Assembly (NCBI GenBank): GCA_029783825.1
Contig: JAREIK010001729.1
Location: forward strand, 403,012-467,011
Direction of reading: 5' to 3'
DNA from: Sapria himalayana
Taxonomy: Eukaryota; Streptophyta; Magnoliopsida; Malpighiales; Rafflesiaceae
Length of the DNA: 64,000 bases
Positions 49,611 through 60,055 of the stretch are shown here, piece by piece. The first letter of the stretch is position 1; each line of letters starts with the position of its first letter. A program made the position numbers and the translations under genes. A model generated the notes under the pieces. That model was not told the origin of the DNA. It saw only the letters and a program-made list of their open reading frames with translations, and made no database searches.

Positions 49611-50981
49611 ATGGAGAAAACTGACTTATTATTAAATAATATGTCTTTTGCCTCAATGGTGAAGGGAACCGCGCCGATTTCACGAACTCAAGGGAACAAA
49701 AATGGGCTCCCAGTTATCATCTTCTCTGCCGAAGAATCTCGAAGGCTCTTAGAACCTTTCGAATACACGCTCGTTGGTAAGTTCTCTCACGGCAGGCCTC
49801 GTGCGATTGGAGTTCAGAAATTTATCGATAATTTAAAGCCTAAGGGGAAGGTGAAGTTTGCTGACTTCGATGCCAAACATGTCGTGCTGCAATGCTCTCT
49901 ACTGGAAGATCAATATCGCCTATGGCAGCGGGGATTATGGCAAGTCGACGGCTTCTCCATGCGTATACTGAAGTGGACAAAAGATTTTACTCCTCTTGAA
50001 GAGGCACCTATAGCCCCGGTATGGTTTACATTGTCATTTTTGCCACTTCATTTTTTCTCTGAAACATCTCTCTATGCAATTTCGTCGTGTTTGGGAAAGC
50101 CCATGCTACGGGATGAAGCCACGGTAACCATGTCAAGACCGAATAAAGCTCGTGTATGTGTCGAGCTTAACCTCTTAACTAAACCGCCCGACAAAATATG
50201 GATAGGTAGTGGTGAAGGTGAACAGGCCGAGGGGTTTTGGCAAACTGTCATCCCCGAAAGCCTTCCTCCTTATTGTCTAAGATGTAAGAGGCTCGGGCAT
50301 GAAAATCTATCGTGCAAGGTGGGGGAAGATGAGCACAACAACTGGCAGCAGCATGAAAGAGGAGGTAAGAAGGTGATGCAATAGGTAAGGAAAGAGTAGG
50401 CTCCTCTTCTCAAACAAAATATCCAGCCGAAGGGAGATCTGGACAGTGTAAATATCCCATGCTTTCCACCAGATTATCCAAAGATTACTCAAGAAGAAGT
50501 AATCCCGATAGAGACTAACTTGGGGATAGAGAAGGATGTTAGCTTAAATAAAGGATGGGAGGAGGTAAAACACAAGAGAAAATATAAAAAAACATCTAAA
50601 ACCAGAATTGTATTGAAAGAAAAACTTGAAGATTATGCGTGGATAAATGAGGATCTTCTGGACTTTCCTGAAGATGAATCGGTAATTTTTAGTTGTCCTT
50701 CAAGTAACAAGGGTGATGTATCTCAAGACGGGCCTGAGGTGAAAGCAAAGGATGATATATATATTTATAATGAAGATTGGGGGAATCTCTCAAGAACCCA
50801 ATCCATGGAGGCCCTAAAGCAAATGGCCATGGTGCTTGGAAAACAAGTAAAATATAATGAGATTAGGCATGAAAATACTCACACTCCTAAAACAGTAAGA
50901 AATACAAAAAAATATGCTAACATGTCTTATGAATCTAAGTGTACAACTCGATCCCAAGCTAAATTAGGTTTTAATGGATAG
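49611..50981 (+). pseudogene. LINE-C ORF1, nearly intact (two in-frame TAG)
   Basis: Start at 49611 (MEKTDLLLNNMSFASMVKG), chosen because it aligns with LINE-A; upstream in-frame codons from 49518 lie in the 5' UTR. 457 codons in one frame, interrupted by TAG at 50382 and 50397. A DUF4283-like domain covers about residues 35-185 (EYTLVGKFSHGRPRA, VKFADFDAKHVVLQC, GFSMRILKWTKDF). A zinc knuckle CX2CX4HX4C (YCLRCKRLGHENLSC) is at 50274-50315. A basic linker (KHKRKYKKTSKTR) and an acidic block (NEDLLDFPEDES) follow. It ends FNG-TAG at 50981, overlapping the ORF2 start by eight bases. It is the LINE RNA-binding protein. The upstream part alone would still hold both domains. Confidence 0.88.
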
Positions 50982-53900
50982 ATGCCTATATTGGAATGTT
51001 AGGGGGGTAGCTAATAGCCCCACGATAAAAATATTAAGACTTTTAATTAAAGAACACAAAATCTCATTAATGATTATTGCAGAGCCAATGGTCCTGCAAG
51101 ATCAACTAAATAAATATAAAGAAATTTTAGGATTTAATAAGACTTATGCTAACCTAAATAGTAAACTTTGGATTTTATGGCACAATAAGCTGAAAATTGA
51201 AATAATAAAAGATACTGAACAAATAGTACATTTCAAATTAGATAAGAGCACAGATCAAATAATTTCAGTAGTTTATGCAAAAAATGATAAACAATCTAGG
51301 TTGGCTCTATGGGAGGAAATGAAAGATATAGCACGTAGAAATTCACCTTGGATCATAGGAGGCGACTTTAACATAATTAGAAGCTCTCAAGAAAAGAAAG
51401 GTGGCAAACCACCGGATAAGGTAGCCATGAAACAATTTAATGACACAATAGCTAATACTAATCTAATGGAAATAGATTTCACTGGTTCGAGATATACCTG
51501 GTACAATAATTGGCAAAAAAGAGGAGTCATCTGGGCTCGACTGGATAGGATAATGTGTAACACAAAGTGGGTCACCTCACAAGGGATTACGGGGATTAGA
51601 CACTTAAATAGAACTTGTTCTGACCATAGCCCCCTGCTTATCACGATTCAAAGAAACCAGGGTAATACGTCTAATTTTAAATTCCAAAATATGTGGGTAA
51701 AGCATGCAAGCTTTGCAGGCCTTGTCAAAGAGTCTTGGAAAGAGCCAGCAGAGGGCAAGCCGATGCAAGTTCTATCAATTAAGCTTCTGAGGCTAAAAGC
51801 TTGTTTAAAAACATGGAATAAAGAGGTCTTTGGGAAATTAAATCAGGAGCTAAAAAAACTAGAAGAAAAAGTAGCCAAGCTGGAGCATGATTTTGACTCC
51901 ACTAATAATAATGAAACTCGGATAGAACTAAGTAAGGCTAAAGGAGAGCTGAGATTGAAATTACACATGGAAGAAATTTATTGGAAACAACGAGCAAAAA
52001 TAAAATGGTTAAAAGATGGTGACCATAATACTAAATTTTTTTATAATATGACTAAAATAAAATCTCAAAAAAATAAAATTAAAGGACTAAAAAATGAAGA
52101 AGGAAAATGGGTAGAAGATGAAAAGGAAATAGGAGCTCTTTTTAAAAATTTTTTTGAAAATCAACTATGCAGTCAGTCATGTAGGACAGACAATTCTCTA
52201 ATGCATGAGATTAGGGCGACCATCATGGAAGCTCAAAACCATTTAATGGAATTGATCCCAGAAGAACCAGAAGTTAAAGAGGCTGTCTTTAGTCTTGATA
52301 AAGATAGTGCAGCAGGACCTGATGGTTGGAATAATTATTTTTTCCAGGTAAACTGGCATACGGTTAAAACTGAGCTAGTCCCTGCAATTGCAAGTTTTTT
52401 TGTAGGTGCGGAAATCCCAAAATCATGGGTAAAATCTTTTATAGTATTAATCCCAAAAAAAGAATCACCACAGAAATGTGAGGATTATAGACCAATAAGT
52501 TTATGCAATGCTATTTATAAAGTTTTGGCAAAAATATTACAAAATAGACTAAGCTTAATTTTACCATCAATAATATCTCAGGAACAAACGGGTTTTGTTA
52601 AAAATAGATTAATGATTGAAAATATAAAACTTGCATCAGAAATGATGAAAGAAATAGGAGGTAAATCAAGAGGAAAAAACTTAGTGGTCAAGCTAGATCT
52701 ATCGAAAGCCTTCGATAGAGTAGAATGGGATACCCTTTGTTTTGTGCTGAGAAGGTTCGGTTTCTCTGAGCTAACCATAGATCTAATATATAGATGCATT
52801 TCAAGTACTTGGGTAAGAGTCCTTGTAAATGGAAATATAAGTGAGGAATTTAAACCAAATAGAAGTTTAAGGCAAGGGGATCCGTTATCCCCCCTTCTTT
52901 TTGATATCTACTTAGAACTATTAATACGAAACTTGAATAAGAAAATATTCGAAGGTAAAATAATGTCATTGTTTCTAACCAAGGAATACACCCAGAATAG
53001 GCTGTTTAGCCTACACAGATGACTTTATAATTTTTACTAATGCTAGTACAAAGTCTTTAATGAATCTTATGGATCTTCTTCAAATATTTGAAAAAGAGAC
53101 AGGCCAAATGGTAAATAAAAGTAAATGTCAGTTTATGCTTGCTAAAAATGCAAAATTAAAGTTAGTAGATAAAATCAAAAATATCATAGGTTTTGCAGAA
53201 ATTAAAGGGGCATTAATGTACCTAGGTTGTCCGATATATGAGGGGAGGTTGAAGGAAGAATATCTAACTTACCTTCAAGATAAGCTAAGAAAGAAAGTAG
53301 CAGGATGGAAAGAAGAGCTCCTGGGATTTGGGGGGAGGATAACGCTGCTTTCACATGTATTACAAAGCACACTAACACATATTTTATCAGTCATACATCC
53401 CCCAAAAAAATTTATTAAAAAACTCGAATCAGAAATGGCTAACTTCTTATGGGGTAAAAAACAAGGTAGAAATAAACTACACTGGAAGGACTGGAAAAGT
53501 ATCTGTTATCCGAAAGAGGAAGCAGGATTAGGTCTAATGAGCCTTCAGGACTCGGCAGCTGCCTGGGATTGCAAAGGCTGGTGGAGACTTAAAGAAAGTT
53601 ATAATCTTTGGGCTAAATATATGCGGGTAAAATATTTAGATAATAAGAATAAGACCTCTAAGAAAGCTTCGAACAGTTGGAAGTCAATGGAAAAACAAAA
53701 AGAGATAGTTGACTCACACTCTACACTAAAGAAGAGTGGCTGGAAATGGACATTAACACCACAAGGAAACTTCTCCCTCAAGTCGGCAAAAGATCTGGTC
53801 AGAAAGAAAAAACCGGCTCAAACTCTATTTAAATGGGTATGGCAAGAAAACATCCCGCAAAAAATGCGCTCCTTCACATGGAAGGCTCTAATGAATGCTA

Positions 53901-54886
53901 TACCGGTAGATAAGAATATACAAAAGAAAGGGATAAAAATGGCATCAAGATGCGAATGCTGTTCACAAGCGGTTGAAACAACCGATCATTTATTTTCTAA
54001 TGGGCCTATTGCAGCAGAAATATGGAGAGAGATGGAAGGGGAAAAAAGAATATGCAAAATAGATGATGGATTAATAGATAAAGTTAAAAAATGGGAAAGA
54101 GAAAATACGAAAAGCCCCACAAGAAAATGGCTTAATCAGAAACTGCCGCATCTAATTATTTGGTGCATATGGAAATCTCGAAACAAAAGTAAATTTGAAA
54201 ATAAAATGATGAATTTAACAGAAATTATAAAAGATATTAGAAAGGAGATATGTAATATATCAATAATAAAACCTATAAAAATAGAGGAAATGAAACAAGA
54301 AAAGAAGCTTGAAAAAGAATGGGACCTCACTTATAAAGTTATAAAACAGCAATGGGCTAAATGTATACAGTGGAATACTCCACCGGTTGGCAAACTCTCA
54401 CTTAATATGGATGGTAGTTTTAGCAGGGACACTGGAATAGCAGGAGGAGGCGGGGTAATAAGAGATCATACAGGGACAGTAAAGAGAGCTTTCACTAGAT
54501 CTAGTAGAGCCTCTTCGGCCCTAGAATCAGAAATTAAAGCATTAAAATCAGGGTTAGAGATATGTAAGCAGCTAAATTTTAAAAACATTGAAGTTCAGGT
54601 AGACTCAAAATTATTAGTCGAAACAGTAATCAATAAGAAAATATTATGGAGGTATGAAGAGGACCTAGAAGTAATTCTTAGCCTTTTGGATGAACTGAAG
54701 GCCTCAATAACACATATATATAGAGAAGCTAATAATCTAGCGGATAGTCTATCTAGAATAGGCACCACTAGAGAAGATATAGAATATAACGTAAAATCCA
54801 TGCCAAATAAACTAAAGGGAATAGCATGTTTAGATAAAATGAGATTTCCTTATATTAGAACAAATAAACAGACCACGAATGTATGA
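50974..54886 (+). pseudogene. LINE-C ORF2: endonuclease-RT-zinc finger-RNase H, one frameshift
   Basis: About 1,300 residues. EEP endonuclease: N8 (WNVRG), E37 (IAEP), D131/N133 (GGDFN) and D217-H218 (SDHSP), all catalytic positions kept. RT (~52420-53160): VLIPKK, EDYRPISLCNAIYKVL, LDLSKAFDRVEW, RQGDPLSPLLF; a single-base shift near 52980 changes frame just before the active site, which reads YTDD (53012-53023) instead of the family's YADD. The zinc-binding segment (~53760-54020) includes SRCECC and TTDHLF. RNase H (~54395-54760) keeps D (NMDGS), E (LESEIKAL), D (VQVDSK) and D (EANNLADSL). It would nick target DNA and copy the element RNA. Apart from the frameshift, no stop is visible. Confidence 0.92.
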
Positions 54887-56070
54887 CAAAGTCTCAACCT
54901 CCTGATGGATCGTGCGGGAATTTGACATTGCAGGGAATTTCTGCCTCATACTTAAATGGAATGGAAGGGTGGAGGTTGAGCCATCTTTAAAAATAAAATA
55001 AAACTTAAAGCATAATTTAGAATATTGAATCTAAAAAAGAAGCATAAAGGTTAGAGTTATGAATGTGTTAATTCTGCATTTCGGCAGAATAGTGAATATC
55101 TTAAAATATGTATTTGGACTTTCCTTGCAGGATGTTAAGAAGAATAATAGGGTATAAATGAAGGTGAATTCATTGCAGGATGTACTAATTCTACATTTCG
55201 GCAGAATAGTGCATATCTATATATATGTATTTGGACTTTCCTTGCAGGATGTTAAGGAGGAGAATTCGATAATTCTGTGGAGTTTTAGTCTAATATTGTA
55301 TAAGTTTAACAAGGGATAAGGGTAATAGGGTGCCAAGTTATCTTATAGGCACGTTCATTTTTTCTCTTTGGTTTTTTTACAGGTTCAGCAGTGTATAAAT
55401 GAGGAAGGAAGATGGCTGGAAACTTTTTAGAAAGTATGTGAAGAGAAGAGCCCGAGACATGGGGAAGATGAGAGATAAAGGTCAGATCACATGGGCAGCA
55501 CTATCCCCATATGTTGCCTGTCACTTGAACCAGCTCCTGCTTGCTGCTGCTTCAAGCAATTCATGCTAAAATCATATATATGTTCCTGATGCCTTAAGAA
55601 TGATTCTGTTGTTGTCTGTCATTAGCTGCCTTCACACAGATGTTGATACAACATCAAATAAAGGAGCATATATTATCAAAAACTGCCTGAACAAAGAATA
55701 AGGAAGATGGGAGAACAAAAAAGAAGCTGCCGGAACAAATCTTATATACTGCATATACCTATGTAGAGTGCTGCCTGTTGCTGCCATGAGTCTACCTGCT
55801 GCTGAGATGAGTCTACTTGCTGCTGCGAAAAGTCTACCTGCTGCTGCTTGTTACACTACTACATAAATATGAAGGAACACAAAGAGAGTGGCTACTGCCA
55901 CAGTTAACTTAACTAAGGATAAATTACTGTATTTTGTGTTATTTTGGTTAGGGTCTTGTCCTGTAAATGTAATGTCCTATAAATAGAGTTATGAGGTTGT
56001 AAAGGTTTTCCTCCGCCTACAAGGGAGGGTTATGTTTTCTTTAATAATAGATAAAAGCCTTTAAAAAAAA
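54887..56070 (+). other. LINE-C 3' UTR with terminal motif and A tail
   Basis: Non-coding. It holds a 72-bp direct repeat (listed separately), a GAGTCTACCTGCTGCTG tandem repeat of about three units at 55787-55850, and the terminal motif CCTCCGCCTACAAGGGAGGG at 56010-56029, where CCTCC and GGAGG can form a perfect 5-bp stem. AATAATAGATAAAAGCC and A8 follow. Confidence 0.8.
55070..55257 (+). repeat. direct repeat with hairpin in the LINE-C 3' UTR
   Basis: 55070-55141 and 55187-55257 are near-identical (offset ~117). Each begins with a hairpin, ATTCTGC-ATTTCG-GCAGAAT (7-bp perfect stem in the first copy, one mismatch in the second), and ends with TTTCCTTGCAGGATG, which resembles a plant 3' splice site. 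Confidence 0.85.
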
Positions 56071-56085
56071 GAATAATAAGAATAT
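56069..56085 (+). repeat. target-site duplication of LINE-C, 3' copy
   Basis: Matches 49314-49330. The first two A are shared with the A tail. Confidence 0.75.
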
Positions 56086-57510
56086 GAACAATAAGAATAA
56101 TAAGAGGAATAACAAGAATAATAAGAATAATAAGAATAATAAGAAGAATAAGAATAATAAGAATAATAAGAATAATAAGAATAATAAGAATAATAAGATG
56201 AATAAGATGAATAAGAATAATAAGAATAATTAAAAGAATAAGAATGATAATAAGAATAAGAATAAAAAGAAGAATAAGAAGAGGAATAAGAAGAATAATA
56301 AGAATATGAATTATAAAAAGAATAATAAGAATTTGAATATTACGAAGAATAACAAGAATAAGAAGAATACGAAGAATAGGAAGAATAATATGAAAAAAAA
56401 AGAATACGAAGAATAAGATGAATAAGAAGAAAACTAATAATTATAATAATAATAATAAGATGAATAATAAGAAAATGAAGAATAAAAAAGAATAACTAGG
56501 ATAACTAGAATAAGAATAAGAAGAAAATGCATAATAATAAAAAGAATAAGAAGAAAAAAAAAGAAAAAGAAGAATAAGAGTAATAAGAAAAATAAGAAGA
56601 TTAAAATGAAAATAAAGAATACGAAGAATAAGTAGAATAAGATGAATAATAAATATAAGAAGAATCTGTAGAATATAAAGACTAAGAAGATTAAGAAGAA
56701 TAAAAATAATATGAAGAATAAGATAATAAGAATAATAAGAATAATAAGAAAAAAAAGTAGAATAAGAAGAATTAAAGGAATAATAAAAATAATAATAATA
56801 AACGGAAAAAAGGGGGGAATAAGAAGAAGAATAATAATGAGAATAAGAAGATGAATACAAAGTAAAAAAAATAAGAAGAATAATAAGATTAATAAGAATA
56901 ATAAGAATAAGTAGAATAAGAAAAATTAGAAGAATATGAAAATTAAAAACAATAAGTAGAATAAGAAGAATCTATAGAATGAGAATAATAAGAAGAATAT
57001 GTAAAATAGAAAAACTAAGATGATTAAGAAGAATAAAAAGTATTAGAAGAATAAGAAGAAGACGAATATTAAGAAAAATATAAAAAAAGAGCAATGAAAA
57101 GAACAATAAGAATAAGTATAAGAAGAATAAGAAGAATAAGAAGAAGAATAAGAACAATAAAAGAATAATTAGAATAAGAAGACTAAGTATAATAAGGAGA
57201 GTAAGAAGAATAATAAGAATATGGAGAATAAGAAGAATAAGATAAATAAGAAAAATAAGAAAAATAAAAAGTATATGAATAATAGGAAGTATAAGAATAA
57301 AAAGAAGAATAAGAAGATTAAAATGAATAAAATGAATAAGAAGAATAAGTAGAATAAGAATAATAAGAAGTATAAGAAGAATCTGTAGAATATAAAGACT
57401 AAGAGGATTAAGAAAAATAAAAATAATAAGAAGAATAAGAATAATAAGAATAATAAGAAGAATAAGAAGAATAAGAAAAAAATGTAGGATAAGAAGAATA
57501 AAAGGAATAA

Positions 57511-57541
<31 letters not shown>

Positions 57542-57576
57542 TGAAAAAAAAGAATAATAAGAATAATAAGAAGAAG

Positions 57577-57611
<35 letters not shown>

Positions 57612-58457
57612 TAATAAGATGAATAAAAAGGAAAAAAATAAGAAGAATAATACGAATAATATGAATAAATGGAATAATAAGAATAATAAGAATAAGAAAA
57701 TTAAAAATAATAAGAAGAATACGAAGAATTAGTATAATAAGAAGAATTAGAAGAAACAAGTAGAATAGGAAGACTAAGATGATAAAGAACAATAGGGGGT
57801 GTTAGAAGAATAAGAAGAAGGAGAACAATAAGAAGAATAAGAAAAAAAGACAAATAAAAAGAATAATAATAATAATAATAAGTAGAATAAAAAGAATAAG
57901 AAAATAAGAAGAATAAGAAAAATAAGAAAAATAAAAAGTATATTGATAATAGGACCTATAAAAAGAAAAAGAAGAAAATGAAGAAAACGAAGAATAAGAA
58001 GAATAAATAAAATAAAAAGAATAAGATGAATAAGATGAATAATAAGAATAAGAATTAAAAAATAGAATAAGTAAAATAATAATGATAAGAAGGATAAGAA
58101 TGATAAGAAGGATAAGAATGATAAGAAGGATAAGAAAAATAAAAAGAAAAATAATAAAAATAAGAAAAAATAAGAAAAATTATAAAAATAAGAAAAATAA
58201 AAAAGTAAAAAAAGAATAAAAAAAGAATAAGAAGAATAAGAAAAAATAAAAACAATAAAAAGAATAAGAAGAAGATGTAGAATAAACAAACAAAAAGATT
58301 ATGAAGACTAGAAATATTAAAAAGAAGAATAACTATAAGATGAATTAGAAGTATAAAAAGAATAAGAATAATAATAAGTATAAAAGATAAGAAGATAAAG
58401 AAGAATAAGAACAATAAAAATAATAAGAATAATAAAAGATAAGAAGAATAATAATAA
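56086..58457 (+). repeat. (AAGAAT)n-type array, right of LINE-C
   Basis: Continuation of the array that ends at 49330. It has AAT-rich runs (AATAATAAG near 56110-56200; AAT/ATT near 57510-57612, including a short ATTATTATTATT inversion) and a regular GATAAGAAGGATAAGAAT run at 58083-58135. Low-complexity frames on both strands are artefacts. Confidence 0.95.
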
Positions 58458-58555
58458 ATTCTTTGAAAAATGTTCTCAACTTCTAGAGAGAGAAAATTAA
58501 CTTTTAGAGAGAGAAACACCCATTATTAAGTGAAAAAGCTCAATTCTCAATCTAA

Positions 58556-60055
58556 AATGTATAAATCCCATTTACTTTATAACAAAAAAAATCATTTGCA
58601 TCACTATTCAATGGGAACGAAATAGTATTTCTGAAATTTGATGCAAAAAATGGTGAGGACTTCTATAATTGTTATCGAATGAAGAACTCTCAAAGCTTGC
58701 TGATGCTTTTAAGCTCATGCTTATCAGAAAGTTCTCCCATGGCCGACCCGTATCAAGTACATTCATGATTTTCTTCCTTCATTGATGTTGAAAGAAGCGG
58801 TAGCATGGTTTGGTATGATGGGAAGCACATCTTCCTCTGTTTCAAGGAGGAGGAAGACTTCCTCCTAATATGGCTTAGTGTATAGTGGACAATTGTGGGG
58901 TACCCTTCCTCTGTTTCAAGTGGTCGCCAAGCTTCACTCCTCGGGAAGAACCAGCACATCCCCTGGTATGGTTTAAATTACCAAACCTCCCTCTCCATTT
59001 TTTTAACAAGCTTTCTCTTTACTCCATCGGCCTTTGCTTATGTAAACCATGGCTCATTGATGAAGCCATGACATGCATGACTAGACCAAGCACGACTAGG
59101 ATTAGCATTGAAATAAACCTTAGACATACTCCCACGAATAGAGTATGGTTCAGCAGTAACTCCTCAAATGGTTTCTGGTAGAAGGTTATTCCAGAATCCA
59201 TGCCAAGTTATTGCTTAAATTTTTTTAGAATGGGACATGAAATAACAGAATGTATGGTGGAAGGATGTAAGAAAGAGATAAGTTTATGGAGGGGAAGGGA
59301 AGAAGCAGGGTATGGATGAAGAGGTTTCATAGAAAAGAACGAGCTGTTGAATTGGACAGGGAGGAGAGTGTAGAAGAGAGAGGGACGGTGGTGGATAGAC
59401 ACAAGGAGAAAGGGGCAGAAGGAAGGGAGGGGAGAGCTATAGGCAGATTATGATTGTTAGAGAGAGGGATGAAAGAGTTTAGAAGGGGCTTTGAAAGAAA
59501 TTGAAAACTAGAAAGGAGAATGATGAAAAGTGAGATGGTAAAAAGAGAGAGAAAGATTAAAAGGTAAGGGTAGAAAAAAAAAGAGAAAGGTATAGAATGG
59601 AAGGAATTAGAGAGGGCTTGAGAAATAGCAAGGATGGTAAAAGGAATAGGGGAGATGGAAGGATAGTCAACAGTAGGGTTGGGTTAGAGGATGGAGAAGA
59701 GACAGAAAAATTTAAAGAAATGGAGAGATATAACTAGGGGGGTGATGATCTCCTCTCAGAGGAGGACTCGAAGGCAAAAAGCTGGCCATTTATAAGTCAT
59801 GATAAAGAGGAAGTGAGGCCTATCTCTAATCTGCACAGTATGATTTAAATTAATAGAATATGTTTAGATTCATCCCACATAATAGAGAAAGCACAATTGA
59901 AGAAATAAAAGAATAGGAAAAGGCCTGGAAAAAATGAAACCAGGAAAAGAGCAGGTGCCGCCTAGCTCAAGTAAATCAACAAGAAATAAGAAAAAATATT
60001 TAATATAAAGTATGATTCGAAATGCATCACTAGAGCACAAGCAAGATTTACATAG
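58556..60055 (+). pseudogene. LINE-E ORF1, degenerate
   Basis: Starts near MYKSHLLYNKKN, which corresponds to the family start (DLLLNNMSFAS) with a frameshift before SFASLFNGN. Kept blocks: LIRKFSHGRP, EEPAHPLVWFKLPNLPLHFFN, IGLCLCKPWLIDEAMT and KVIPESMPSYCL. The zinc knuckle reads YCLNFFRMGHEITEC, with the second cysteine replaced by Phe. The stretch 59280-59720 is purine-rich and poorly alignable, perhaps the basic linker. DDLLSEEDS at ~59740 and YDSKCITRAQARF ending at TAG 60053-60055 mark the C-terminus. Stops and shifts are many. Confidence 0.78.

Larger units (their letters stand above)
49331..56070 (+). mobile_element. LINE-C: full-length, least decayed L1-type LINE
   Basis: 6,740 bp with 5' UTR (49331-49610), ORF1, ORF2, 3' UTR and an A8 tail, inside a hexanucleotide array and flanked by a 15-17-bp TSD. 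Only two stops in ORF1 and one frameshift in ORF2 interrupt the coding, so it is probably the youngest LINE here. It serves as the internal reference for reading the other copies. Confidence 0.93.

Noticed and set aside
1021..58457. AAGAAT arrays as direct extensions of LINE 3' tails
   Set aside because: LINE-B and LINE-C have plain A tails followed by target duplicates of array sequence, so at those loci the array was there first. Tail-derived origin remains untested for the other loci.
960..58519. Leu/Phe/Ile/Ser-rich minus-strand frames and Lys/Asn-rich plus-strand frames, resembling membrane or low-complexity proteins
   Set aside because: All coincide with AAGAAT arrays; the apparent hydrophobicity comes from TTC/TTA/ATT codons on the complementary strand.
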